Shown: piece by piece, positions 7,555-16,651 of the stretch
How positions within the stretch are numbered: position 1 is the first letter of the stretch
How the letters are laid out: every line of letters starts with the position of its first letter
Source: an uncultured Ilyobacter sp.
GTDB lineage: Bacteria > Fusobacteriota > Fusobacteriia > Fusobacteriales > Fusobacteriaceae
Direction: 5' to 3'
Length of the DNA stretch: 64,000 nucleotides
NCBI RefSeq assembly: GCF_963668515.1
Contig: NZ_OY764865.1
Span: forward strand, 1 to 64,000
Program-made: the position numbers and the translations under genes
Notes under the pieces: model-generated
What the model was told of the DNA's origin: nothing
The model's database searches: none
The model's input: the letters and a program-made list of their open reading frames with translations, nothing else

Positions 7555-9778
7555 ATTTTATCTCTGAGTCATCTGTTTCAGATTTTTTATTTTCTTCACT
7601 AGCTTCAGTTGCGTTTTCGTTGTTTATATCCTCTTCAGTTTTGGTCTCTTCTTGAGGTTCTTCTTTTTCAGGAAGCTCTGACTTTAAAGGTTCTAGCTCT
7701 CCGCCTTTCATCAAAATATCCAGTTCTAAACCAGATATTGTTTCCCTGTCTAAAAGAGCCCTAGTAACTTTTTCAAGCTTCTCATAGTTATCTCTCAGTA
7801 TCTTCTTAGAATCTTCATAAGCATCTGTTATAAGAATTCTTATCTCGTCATCTACATCTTTACCCGTGGTTTCACTGTAGTGTTTCTGCATGAATAGATC
7901 GCCTTCATTTGTGTTATCCAGTAATATTGGTCCAAATTTCTCACTCATACCAAACTTTGTAACCATAGCATGAGCTATCGCCGTAGCTCTCTCTATATCA
8001 TTACTCGCTCCTGTAGTTATGTCTCCGAAAACAACCTCTTCTGCTGCTCTTCCTCCTAAAAGGGTTCTGATCTCAGAAAGGTATTCATTTTTAGACTTCA
8101 GATACCTGTCCTCTGTAGGAAGAGTCATGGTGTAACCCAATGCAGCCATACCTCTCGGTACTGTTGACACTTTATGTACAGGTTCTGTATAAGGCAGCAC
8201 CCATTGTACAAGGGCATGTCCTATTTCATGATAGGCCACAATAATCTTCTCTTTTTCCACTATTACTCTAGATTTTCTCTCTGGACCTATAGAAACTTTT
8301 TCTGCGGCTTCTTCCAAATCCTCCATAGTGATAGTGTCCCTACCAGAACGAGCCGCCAATATAGCCGCTTCGTTCAGCATATTTGCAAGGTCTGCCCCAA
8401 CAAATCCCGGAGTTTTTCTGGCTATTATATGCAAATCTACATCTGGTGAGAGTTTTTTACCCTTTATATGTACTTTCAGTATAGCTTCTCTACCTGTTAT
8501 ATCCGGCCTGTCTACTACTACCTGTCTATCAAAACGTCCAGGTCTCATGAGAGCCTTATCTAATATCTCAGGTCTGTTTGTCGCCGCTAGGACAATAATT
8601 GTCTCTTCACTGTTAAATCCATCCATCTCTACAAGAAGCTGATTCAGAGTCTGCTCTCTTTCGTCATTTCCTCCGCCCTGTCCTGCTCCTCTTTTTCTTC
8701 CTACAGCGTCAATCTCATCTATAAATATTATACACGGAGCATTTTTTCTGGCTTTATTAAAGAGATCTCTTACCCTTGAGGCTCCTACACCTACGAACAT
8801 TTCAACAAATTCTGATCCCGATATACTGAAAAATGGTACTCCTGCTTCTCCTGCTACGGCTCTTGCAAGAAGGGTTTTTCCCGTTCCAGGTGCTCCTAGT
8901 AAAAGGACTCCTTTTGGAATTTTGGCACCCATTCTTTTAAATATCTCAGGTTCTTTTAAGAAGTGAACAACTTCTTCTAACTCGACCTTGGCTTCCTCTA
9001 TACCTGCCACATCCTTAAATGTAACATTCGATATCTGTTCTCCATTTTCCTTTGCCTTGGATTTCCCCATATTAAATATCTGAGGTCCTCCTCCGCTGCC
9101 TTTATTCATCTTATTGAGCATAAATATCCATATACCTATGAGAAGAAGCATAGGGAACCATGATATAAACACATTTACAAGGAAAGGTACTCCCTCTGGT
9201 TCTACTGACTTTATATTTGCAGTTCCCTCTTCAAGAGCCCCTACAAGATTCTCGTCCTGAACAAGTCTGTCAGATATCATTCTGGCATTGACCTTTTCAT
9301 CGCTGTCTTTTTTTACCGCATAAACATAGCCCTCTTTCTCTTGGACAGATTGGAAGGCACCGCTCCTAGACAAGTCTAGAAACTCAGTATAGGTCACTTC
9401 TTCGCTCCCTGTTTGGGATGTATCTGTCATGAGTGAAGGTATCGACATGAAAATTGTCACTATAAATAAAAGCATAACTATACTTTTAAAATTGAACTTA
9501 CCTGGTTTAGGATTTTTTCCGTTGCCTCCCTCGGGATTTTGATTATCATCATTTCCCCGAGTTCCTCTTCCTCTCATACCATATTTTAGTTTTGCCTTCA
9601 GCTCTTTTTTTCTCTCTTCTAACTCATTATAGACACTGTCATCCTCTTTTTCCTCTTGTTTATCTTTCTTTTCCTCTTCTTTTCCATTTCCCAATTTTTC
9701 ATTGTCTAAATTATCCTGATTTTCTTCAAAACCATTTTTTTTCTCCATATCATCACCTTGATTTCTGTCATCACTCAC
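7553..9778 (-). CDS. ftsH: ATP-dependent zinc metalloprotease FtsH
   Basis: Membrane-anchored AAA+ protease that degrades unstable membrane and cytosolic proteins. 741 residues: a long charged cytoplasmic N-tail (E/K/D-rich), TM1 ([19 protein letters not shown]), an extracytoplasmic domain, TM2 ([18 protein letters not shown]), Walker A GAPGTGKT, Walker [20 protein letters not shown], and the zinc site HEIGH in the protease domain, ending in an acidic tail. The GTG start overlaps the tilS stop (...GTGAGTGATGAC), with GAGGAGG nine bases upstream; a downstream in-frame ATG (MEKKNG) is an alternative. The tilS-ftsH order is conserved in many bacteria. Confidence 0.97.
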   Translation of the reverse strand: MSDDRNQGDDMEKKNGFEENQDNLDNEKLGNGKEEEKKDKQEEKEDDSVYNELEERKKELKAKLKYGMRGRGTRGNDDNQNPEGGNGKNPKPGKFNFKSIVMLLFIVTIFMSIPSLMTDTSQTGSEEVTYTEFLDLSRSGAFQSVQEKEGYVYAVKKDSDEKVNARMISDRLVQDENLVGALEEGTANIKSVEPEGVPFLVNVFISWFPMLLLIGIWIFMLNKMNKGSGGGPQIFNMGKSKAKENGEQISNVTFKDVAGIEEAKVELEEVVHFLKEPEIFKRMGAKIPKGVLLLGAPGTGKTLLARAVAGEAGVPFFSISGSEFVEMFVGVGASRVRDLFNKARKNAPCIIFIDEIDAVGRKRGAGQGGGNDEREQTLNQLLVEMDGFNSEETIIVLAATNRPEILDKALMRPGRFDRQVVVDRPDITGREAILKVHIKGKKLSPDVDLHIIARKTPGFVGADLANMLNEAAILAARSGRDTITMEDLEEAAEKVSIGPERKSRVIVEKEKIIVAYHEIGHALVQWVLPYTEPVHKVSTVPRGMAALGYTMTLPTEDRYLKSKNEYLSEIRTLLGGRAAEEVVFGDITTGASNDIERATAIAHAMVTKFGMSEKFGPILLDNTNEGDLFMQKHYSETTGKDVDDEIRILITDAYEDSKKILRDNYEKLEKVTRALLDRETISGLELDILMKGGELEPLKSELPEKEEPQEETKTEEDINNENATEASEENKKSETDDSEIK

Positions 9779-11111
9779 TAAAGTTGTCCTCCTCTACAGA
9801 TAATTTTACAACTGTTTTCTCTGATTTAGCTGATTTGAATTTTTCGCTTCCCCTTACAGATGCTATCCATACTATTTCATCTTTTAATACTAAAATTGGA
9901 ATAACTTCTCTTGCTTCCTTGGGGATTTTGTCATTGATAAAAATATCCTTTATTTTTTTTGAAGAATTCATTCCTACTGGTTGTATTCTGTCTCCAGATT
10001 TCCTTTTTCGGATCAATAGTTCAACGCCATCTTGCAGATTTGTACAAAATTCATTTTTTCCACTGGAATTGTTTATATCTCTAAAGGCCTTTATTCTATA
10101 TTTTCCGTATTTGACTTCTCCGGGTATTTTCAGGAATACATCTTCTATATCATTTGAATCAGTTTCCTTTAAATTTACTGAAATTTTATCATATTCCTTT
10201 TTAAGTACTATATTTTTACCTAAGGACAATCTTTTACTTCCGCCCTTTTCCAATATATCTAGTATATTTTCTAATTTTTCTCTTGTAATCTCTATTTTGT
10301 ATTTTTTTAAAAACTCATTTATTACTTTTCTTTTTTGATATTCATGAAGTTTTTCAAGCTTCTTCAAATTTAATTTTTCATCCTCTATATAGTCTGAAAT
10401 ATTTATTTTCAATAATTTATTAGCCTCTTTTATCTCCTCTATAAGAGAGAATACTTTCTCCTTAAAATTAACATTGTATTTCCCTTCTATAAAAGGTATG
10501 AGATCAAGTCGTATGCTATTTCTGGTATAGATATTTTCAAGGTTGCTAGAATCGATTCTATACTCTATTTTATTGCTGTCCAAATATCCCAAAATATCTT
10601 TTTTATACACTTCAGATAACGGACGTATAAAAATATCACGCCTTACAGGTATCCCCTCTAAACCTTCAAGGGATGTTCCCCTCATCATTCTAAAAAGAAA
10701 GGTCTCTATCTGGTCGTCCTTATTGTGGGCAAGGGCAACTTTATCAGCACCCCACTCTTTTGAAATTTTATAAAAAAAATCATATCGTATGGATCTACCA
10801 GCCTCTTCATCTCCGATTCCCTGTTCTCGGGAATATTTTTTTATGTCTGCCTTTTTTACATAGCATTTAATCCCATTCTTTTCAGCCAGTTGCTTACAAA
10901 ATTCCTCGTCGCCATCTGACTCATCACCTCTCAAAAGATGATTTATATGAGCTAAGGCAATCTCTAGCTTAAATTCCTCTTTAATAGCAAGCAAAGCCTC
11001 AAAAAGAAAGACAGAATCCGGACCTCCTGAAAATCCAACTAGAATCTTCTCGCCACATCCAACAAGGTCGTTTCTAAGCACAAATTCTCGGACTCTTTCG
11101 ATAACTTCCAT
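9771..11111 (-). CDS. tilS: tRNA(Ile)-lysidine synthetase
   Basis: Modifies C34 of the CAU-anticodon tRNA-Ile to lysidine, so the tRNA reads AUA. The PP-loop motif SGGPDS lies near the N-terminus (GFSGGPDSVFLFEALL), followed by the N-type ATPase core (AHINHLLRGDESDGDEEF, LAHNKDDQIETFLFRMMRGTSLEGL) and the C-terminal TilS domains (RKRKSGDRIQPVGMNSSKKIKD). Start chosen at ATG 11111, six bases after GGGG; a GTG four codons upstream is possible. The gene overlaps ftsH by eight bases, indicating coupled translation. Confidence 0.95.
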   Translation of the reverse strand: MEVIERVREFVLRNDLVGCGEKILVGFSGGPDSVFLFEALLAIKEEFKLEIALAHINHLLRGDESDGDEEFCKQLAEKNGIKCYVKKADIKKYSREQGIGDEEAGRSIRYDFFYKISKEWGADKVALAHNKDDQIETFLFRMMRGTSLEGLEGIPVRRDIFIRPLSEVYKKDILGYLDSNKIEYRIDSSNLENIYTRNSIRLDLIPFIEGKYNVNFKEKVFSLIEEIKEANKLLKINISDYIEDEKLNLKKLEKLHEYQKRKVINEFLKKYKIEITREKLENILDILEKGGSKRLSLGKNIVLKKEYDKISVNLKETDSNDIEDVFLKIPGEVKYGKYRIKAFRDINNSSGKNEFCTNLQDGVELLIRKRKSGDRIQPVGMNSSKKIKDIFINDKIPKEAREVIPILVLKDEIVWIASVRGSEKFKSAKSEKTVVKLSVEEDNFSE

Positions 11112-11142
11112 ATTTTTCCCCACGATTCAGATTTTAAAATAA

Positions 11143-12297
11143 TTATAGCATATTTTGACCATTTTTCAACGTTTTTATTTCAACTCCGGTGTAATAGTAA
11201 AATATTATCTCTCTATATTTTTTGCCCTTTACAGCAAGACCATAAGCTCCGTACTGACTCATTCCTACACCGTGTCCAGAACCTTTTCCAAAAAAGACAA
11301 ACTTTTCCCCGTCATCCTTTATCTGAAACTGTGTACTGTATATTGTATTATAACCCACCATTCTTCTAAATTCATTTCCGCTGACAGTTTTTTTATCACT
11401 TCCTATAAGCCTCAAAGTTATTACCCTTCCACTGTTCATAGAAAGAACCTCTATTTTTTTCACAGGAAATCCTGCTCCCCTAGAAAGTTCAGATTTAGTT
11501 ATTGAGGTCGTCCACTTTTTCCTAGGGGACTTCTCCTCATTATTGCTGTCATCCCTGCTTCTCAGATAAGGCACCGGATTTCCGCCCCAGACATCTTCAT
11601 TATTAGCTGTAATTCCCCCACTGGTAGAATGATATAGCGCATTTATAGGCCTACCGTCAAATACTATTATCTCTCCTACAGTGTTATCTACCAGCGCATT
11701 TATTTTAGAATTCTCCCGTCCTTTTCCCAGATACATCTGGGAATTGACATTGTCCATAAGATCAAATTCTTTATATTTATAATTTTTAATATTATGGTAA
11801 AGGTATGTTCTCGCAGCCAAAATCTGTGCTTTTATAGCCTCCTCTGGGAAATAACTTCCTATTTCAGAGGGCACCACAGAATAGAGATATTCTTCTGACT
11901 GTACACTATTTACAGGCATTATCTGATTTTTATAGGTTATAAATTCCAGGTCTCCCCTGTACGGGATAAATTCTTCTCCGTCTCTGCTGATAGAAAAAAC
12001 AGAGTCAAACTCCCCCTGGTAGACTCTTATAATCTCTGATTTTTCCCCTTCAAAGGAGAGATTACTATTATTCATAGTCACAGCTTTTACTTGACCCTGA
12101 GGCACTTCGACAGTCACCTTCTCTAGTCCATCACCGATCTCTACAAAAAGTGAACCCTTCTGGGCCTTAAAAAAAACCTTTTCTCCGGAAAATTTGTTGA
12201 GAGCCACCCTCAGATCCTCTTGTATAAAATTTCCAAAAGAAAAACTAATCGTTTTTAAAAACAAAATTGTAAACAGCATAATTATTGTTCTCATCAT
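11143..12297 (-). CDS. SpoIID/LytB-domain protein, probable peptidoglycan enzyme
   Basis: 384 residues with an N-terminal signal-like helix (IIMLFTILFLKTISFSFG) and a SpoIID domain: SEIGSYFPEEAIKAQILAARTYLYHN, ALYHSTSGGITANNEDVWGG, GKGSGHGVGMSQYGAYGLAVKGK. SpoIID in sporulating Firmicutes is a lytic transglycosylase acting on denuded glycan; LytB relatives stimulate amidases. Nothing else here suggests sporulation, so a vegetative wall role beside MltG is inferred. Its ATG overlaps the previous gene's stop (TAATG). Confidence 0.88.
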   Translation of the reverse strand: MMRTIIMLFTILFLKTISFSFGNFIQEDLRVALNKFSGEKVFFKAQKGSLFVEIGDGLEKVTVEVPQGQVKAVTMNNSNLSFEGEKSEIIRVYQGEFDSVFSISRDGEEFIPYRGDLEFITYKNQIMPVNSVQSEEYLYSVVPSEIGSYFPEEAIKAQILAARTYLYHNIKNYKYKEFDLMDNVNSQMYLGKGRENSKINALVDNTVGEIIVFDGRPINALYHSTSGGITANNEDVWGGNPVPYLRSRDDSNNEEKSPRKKWTTSITKSELSRGAGFPVKKIEVLSMNSGRVITLRLIGSDKKTVSGNEFRRMVGYNTIYSTQFQIKDDGEKFVFFGKGSGHGVGMSQYGAYGLAVKGKKYREIIFYYYTGVEIKTLKNGQNML

Positions 12298-13955
12298 TAG
12301 TACTCCTGGATTTTTGTCTCTTTTCTATTATAGATAAAAAGTATTTCCACCTCTCCAGCCTTGTCAGAGATGACATTATATTTAAACTTCTCAAACTCTG
12401 TTTTGTTATGCCCCTCACGAATTGATTTAAAATTCATACTTTTAAGTATCTCGTTATATTTCTCCTTGTCTTTCAAAGAGTTTATCCAATAAGGGTAACT
12501 ACCTGGTTTTCCAAGGGTTAAATAATCGTATTTCAGATATTCTGTAAACATTTCTATATCTGAAAAGTCTTTATAAAGATAAAATTCATAAAGATGATTG
12601 AAAATAGAAACCTGTTTGTGCGAAACCTTGAAATGTCCACGACTGTCATAATATCTGGCTATATCTTCATAAAAGTCAAAAGATCTTTCATAGTGATTTT
12701 TCAAAATATATTCTATACTTTTGGGATAATTTTCTGAATTATAATAATAATCCAAAACTGTTTCTAATTTCTTTAAATCTGTCAATTCTCCGTAACTTAT
12801 AAATTCATTGGATAGAACTTCATAGGGAGGAAAATTCAAAAATTTATAGTTGTAAGTTTCAACCTGATCAAATATAAGAGTCCCTTTGAGTACTTTTAGG
12901 AATCCTAGCTGAATCATCTCAGGCTTAAGGGAGTAAACATAATCAAAGGAATCTTTGAAGGTCTCATAATCTTCATAGGGTAGACCTGCTATCAGGTCTA
13001 AGTGAAGATGAATATTGTCCTTTATTCTTAAAACATTGTTTTTCAATTTTCCCAAATCATTTTCTCTTTTTATAGCCTGCATGGTTTTTTCATTTATTGT
13101 CTGAACCCCTATTTCAAACTGGAAAAAACCTTTCGGAACCTTTTCTAAAAAAGCAGTAGTCTCCTCATCAAATAAGTCTCCGCTTATTTCAAAATGAAAA
13201 GTTACTTCTTCTCGGTAATTTTCCAGGAGAAACTTCCATAAGTCCATATATCTTCTTTTGTCTATATTAAAGGTTCTATCAACAAACTTTATAAGAGTGA
13301 TGCCCGCCTGAAGAAACTTTTTTAGATCCTCTTTTACCCTCTCTAAAGAGAAGTAACGTACACTTTTATCCAAAGATGACATGCAGTAGGAACATTCAAA
13401 GGGACATCCCCTTGAAGATTCATAATATAAAATCTTATTTTTAGAATTTTTCAGTTCTTCTTCAGAATAAGGGAAAGGTATCTCGTCTAAATCACTGATA
13501 GGAGACTGATGGCCGTTAAATTTTATTTGATCATCTTTTCTGTAATAGACCCCTTTGACACCCTCTATACCTTTACTGAGAAACTCGAGGGTAGTTTTTT
13601 CACCCTCACCTGTTATTATAAAGTCTATCTCTGGGTTTTCATTCATTATCTCGGTTGTGAGGTAACTCACTTCAGGACCACCTAGTATTACAGTAGTATC
13701 AGGCATAATTTTTTTTATCTCTTTTACCAGCTTAAATACATACTCCTTGTTCCATATATATGTGGAAAATATTATCTTTTCTGGATTTTTTTCAAAAATA
13801 TCCGTCAAAATAGCAGAGAGCTGATTATTTATGCTGCTCTCATAAATCTCTAATTTCAGAGAACTGTAATTTTCAACGTAATTTTTTATATATCTTACAG
13901 CCAGGTTGGTGTGTACATACTGGCTGTTTATACCTACCAAAAGTATTTTACTCAT
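12297..13955 (-). CDS. B12-binding-domain radical SAM protein (DUF4080 type)
   Basis: 552 residues. The N-terminal third looks like a cobalamin-binding Rossmann domain (LLVGINSQYVHTNLAVRYI, ILGGPEVSYLTTEIM). The radical SAM cluster motif CPFECSYC (C-x3-C-x2-C) lies near residue 190, followed by a TIM-barrel (ISGDLFDEET, QFEIGVQTIN, DLIAGLPYED). The C-terminal extension fits the DUF4080 family. Substrate unknown. The gene is three bases from mltG and overlaps the spoIID-like gene, so it is co-expressed with wall and tRNA genes, though that does not reveal its substrate. Confidence 0.85.
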   Translation of the reverse strand: MSKILLVGINSQYVHTNLAVRYIKNYVENYSSLKLEIYESSINNQLSAILTDIFEKNPEKIIFSTYIWNKEYVFKLVKEIKKIMPDTTVILGGPEVSYLTTEIMNENPEIDFIITGEGEKTTLEFLSKGIEGVKGVYYRKDDQIKFNGHQSPISDLDEIPFPYSEEELKNSKNKILYYESSRGCPFECSYCMSSLDKSVRYFSLERVKEDLKKFLQAGITLIKFVDRTFNIDKRRYMDLWKFLLENYREEVTFHFEISGDLFDEETTAFLEKVPKGFFQFEIGVQTINEKTMQAIKRENDLGKLKNNVLRIKDNIHLHLDLIAGLPYEDYETFKDSFDYVYSLKPEMIQLGFLKVLKGTLIFDQVETYNYKFLNFPPYEVLSNEFISYGELTDLKKLETVLDYYYNSENYPKSIEYILKNHYERSFDFYEDIARYYDSRGHFKVSHKQVSIFNHLYEFYLYKDFSDIEMFTEYLKYDYLTLGKPGSYPYWINSLKDKEKYNEILKSMNFKSIREGHNKTEFEKFKYNVISDKAGEVEILFIYNRKETKIQEY

Positions 13956-13958
13956 AAA

Positions 13959-14909
13959 TTACCTCTTCTTTTCATTATCTTTTTGAAATTTCATATGTTC
14001 ATCATAAGTTTTACTGAAGTAATGACTCCCGTCTCCCTTTGCAACAAAAAATAGATAGTCTGTCTCAAGGGGGTTAAAGGCAGCCTCTATAGACTGGTAA
14101 TCAGGATTGCATATAGGGGCTGGTGGCAGTCCTCTATACATATACGTGTTATAAGGTGAGTCTATTTCTAAGTCCTTGTAATACATCCTTCTTTTGGAGT
14201 ATCCATAGAGATAATTTACTGTTGCATCTGAAGCAAGGTTCATACCTATCTTGAGTCTGTTATGAAAAACTGAAGATATTAACTTTTTTTCATCTGCCAA
14301 TAGGGCTTCCCTCTCTATTATAGAGGCTAGAATAAGCATTTTATAAAATTCTTCCCTATCTGGATATTTTTCTATGGGAAACTTTTTTAAAAACTCTCCT
14401 AAGAAAATATCAGCTAGCTCATTTTCACTAGAACCTTCAGGAATAAAATAAGTTTCAGGGTAGAAATATCCTTCAAAATTCCCACCAGGATTAGGATAAT
14501 AAAAATCTTTTTCAGATAAAACATCCTGAAAAACTTTTCTGTCTATGAGCTTATTTTTTTCTAGAGAATCTAATATTTCAGCATGGGAATACCCCTCTGG
14601 AATTGTAAATTTGATCATTTTATATCTTCCCTCTTCTAGGAGGTTTACTATATCCTTTATACTATAATCTCCATTGAGTTCATAATAACCCGCTTTTATA
14701 TCCCTTCCGCCCTTTCTCATTTTTACATATATTTTAAATAAAATATTTTCAGATATTGGGAGGGACTTTAGGGATGTCTTCAGTGGAAGCTTTTTATCAA
14801 TCTCTAAAATTTGACTGTAACGTCTTTTGTTAAAATTAATTCCCCAAAATAAAAAAACAATCACACTGAGAAAAATCAACAATACCCAGTTTAACCACAG
14901 TTTTTTCAT
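13959..14909 (-). CDS. mltG: Endolytic murein transglycosylase MltG
   Basis: Cleaves nascent glycan strands at the membrane and so sets glycan length. 316 residues: one N-terminal TM (LWLNWVLLIFLSVIVFLFWG), a LysM-like part, then the YceG core (IPEGYSHAEILDSLEK, EGYFYPETYFIP, LILASIIEREA with the catalytic Glu, ASDATVNYLYG, SPYNTYMYRGLPPAPICNP). Start at ATG 14909 with AAGGAG five bases upstream; a longer frame to 14954 would run through a hairpin and is unlikely. Confidence 0.94.
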   Translation of the reverse strand: MKKLWLNWVLLIFLSVIVFLFWGINFNKRRYSQILEIDKKLPLKTSLKSLPISENILFKIYVKMRKGGRDIKAGYYELNGDYSIKDIVNLLEEGRYKMIKFTIPEGYSHAEILDSLEKNKLIDRKVFQDVLSEKDFYYPNPGGNFEGYFYPETYFIPEGSSENELADIFLGEFLKKFPIEKYPDREEFYKMLILASIIEREALLADEKKLISSVFHNRLKIGMNLASDATVNYLYGYSKRRMYYKDLEIDSPYNTYMYRGLPPAPICNPDYQSIEAAFNPLETDYLFFVAKGDGSHYFSKTYDEHMKFQKDNEKKR

Positions 14910-14929
14910 AAAAACTCCTTTATACAGCA

Positions 14930-14951
14930 AAGGGAGTATCTCTACTCCCTT
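14930..14951 (-). other. Perfect hairpin between deaD and mltG
   Basis: AAGGGAGTA-GAGA-TACTCCCTT on the minus strand, nine perfect pairs with a GNRA-type loop (GAGA). No T-run follows, so it is unlikely to be a plain terminator. It may stabilise the upstream mRNA end or act as a processing site. Confidence 0.55.
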
Positions 14952-14958
14952 CATTTGT

Positions 14959-16539
14959 TTATTTTCTTACTTTTGCTTTTTCAACTAATGGTTTTCTTCC
15001 TTTTCTTTCTTTTTTGAAAGTTTCAAGGATCTCTTCAGCTTCCATAAAAGGAACCGTCATGAATGAGAAGTTTTCATAAACTTCTACTTTCTTTATCTTA
15101 TGCTCAGAAATTGTGGTTTTCTTCTTAATCATATCAACTATTTTTTTTGCAGTTATTTTATCTTTTTTACCAAGAGCTATAAATAATCTTGATTTACCTG
15201 TTTTATCAACCTGTACATTATCTATATCTCTGTAATTGCTCTCGTCTAGCAGATCTTGGTAAGAGTGAGTTAAAAGAGCTGCAACTACATCTGCTGCACT
15301 TTCTCCTTCTAATAGCTCTTCAGCCATTTCTTGGAACCCATCATATTTTCTTTCATCTAGGATTTCATTTAGTTCTTCACGCATTCTGTTTTTCTTAGCC
15401 TGAATTACTTCCTTTACCCCAGGAACCTTTTCTTTTCTTATCTCTGTTTTTACTATTCTTTGAATCTGAAGTATTTTTCTGTATTCAGATGGAGTTATGA
15501 ACGTAATTGCCGTTCCCTCTTTTCCTGCACGTCCTGTTCTTCCAATTCTGTGGACATAGCTTTCAGGATCTTGTGGTATCGCATAGTTTATTACATGGCT
15601 GAGGTCATTTACATCTATTCCTCTAGCAGCCACGTCTGTAGCGATTAGAACATTTATCTTTTTCTCTTTAAACCTTTTAAGAGTGATCTCTCTGTGGTTT
15701 TGAGAGATATCTCCGTGAAGCCCCTCTGAGTCATAACCTCTGTCTTGTAGTTTCCCTACAAGAACATTAACATCATTTTTTGTTCTACAGAAAACTATTC
15801 CGTAAAAGTCAAGTTCTAAGTCCATGATTCTGCATAAAGCTTCAAACTTGTCCTTCTCTTTAACTTCAAAATATATCTGGTCTGTGAGATTTGTTGTAAG
15901 TTCAGTCTTCTCCACTGCAAGTACTTCATGCTCTCCCATGTGTCTTTGAGCAACTCTTAAAATCTCTTTTGGCATAGTTGCAGAGAAAAACAACATTCTC
16001 TTGCTTTTGTTGGTATTCTGAAGGATCATCTCTACGTCTTCTAAGAATCCCATGTTTAGCATCTCATCAGCTTCATCTAGTATAAAGTAATCTATCTTGT
16101 CTAGTTTTAAAATCTTTCTGTTCATTAGATCTATTACTCTTCCTGGAGTACCTACTACTACATCGATTCCTCTTCTAAGTTGCTTGATTTGAAACTCTAT
16201 AGATTGTCCTCCATAAACTGGGGCTATTCTTAAGTTTCTTCCGTGAGACAGTGAGTTCATCTCTTCAGCTACCTGAACTGCAAGTTCTCTTGTAGGAGCT
16301 AAAACTATTGCCTGTATGGATCCTGTACTTTTCTCTATTTTTTCAAGAATCGGCAGGGAGAACGCAGCTGTTTTACCGGTTCCTGTTTGAGCCTGACCGA
16401 TAATATCTTTATCTCCATTTAATAATACCGGTATTGTCAAAGCCTGAATTGGGCTTGGCTTTTCAAAACCTTTTTCTAGCAATGGTTTTAGAGTCTTTTC
16501 ACTCAGACCAAGTGCTCTAAATTCTTTTAATTTTTCCAT
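14959..16539 (-). CDS. deaD: DEAD-box ATP-dependent RNA helicase
   Basis: 526 residues with all helicase motifs: Q-motif FEKPSPIQALTIP, AQTGTGKT, APTRELA, TPGRVIDL, DEAD, SAT, and HRIGRTGRAG. The C-terminal ~80 residues (RLFIALGKKDKITAKKIVDMI) look like a DbpA-type RNA-binding fold, as in DeaD/CsdA and DbpA. Likely role: unwinding rRNA or mRNA during ribosome assembly and cold adaptation. First gene of the deaD-to-ftsH unit. The gene symbol is by family; the exact orthologue (cshA, deaD, dbpA) is not certain. Confidence 0.93.
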   Translation of the reverse strand: MEKLKEFRALGLSEKTLKPLLEKGFEKPSPIQALTIPVLLNGDKDIIGQAQTGTGKTAAFSLPILEKIEKSTGSIQAIVLAPTRELAVQVAEEMNSLSHGRNLRIAPVYGGQSIEFQIKQLRRGIDVVVGTPGRVIDLMNRKILKLDKIDYFILDEADEMLNMGFLEDVEMILQNTNKSKRMLFFSATMPKEILRVAQRHMGEHEVLAVEKTELTTNLTDQIYFEVKEKDKFEALCRIMDLELDFYGIVFCRTKNDVNVLVGKLQDRGYDSEGLHGDISQNHREITLKRFKEKKINVLIATDVAARGIDVNDLSHVINYAIPQDPESYVHRIGRTGRAGKEGTAITFITPSEYRKILQIQRIVKTEIRKEKVPGVKEVIQAKKNRMREELNEILDERKYDGFQEMAEELLEGESAADVVAALLTHSYQDLLDESNYRDIDNVQVDKTGKSRLFIALGKKDKITAKKIVDMIKKKTTISEHKIKKVEVYENFSFMTVPFMEAEEILETFKKERKGRKPLVEKAKVRK

Positions 16540-16580
16540 TATTCACTTCCTTTTCATTTAAATAATTTATTTAGCATTTC

Positions 16581-16589
16581 ATTATAACA
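16581..16589 (-). promoter_or_regulatory. Extended -10 promoter of the deaD-ftsH operon
   Basis: TGTTATAAT on the minus strand, an extended -10 about 40 bases before the deaD ATG. No good -35 hexamer was seen 17 bases upstream. Confidence 0.5.
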
Positions 16590-16640
16590 TATTTTCGAAA
16601 AAAATACACTACCCTGAATAAATAGTAAAGAGGAGGGATT

Positions 16641-16651
16641 CCCCCCCCCCC
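16641..16651 (-). repeat. Homopolymeric G11 tract at the nptA stop codon
   Basis: Eleven consecutive C on the + strand. On the minus strand the first G is the third base of the TAG stop and ten more follow. It is by far the longest C/G run noticed in the window. Confidence 0.9.

Noticed and set aside
9592..10338. A 248-codon open frame on the + strand
   Set aside because: It lies antisense to the ftsH and tilS genes, its composition is F/S/L-rich as expected from A-rich complements, and it has no ribosome site or family pattern.
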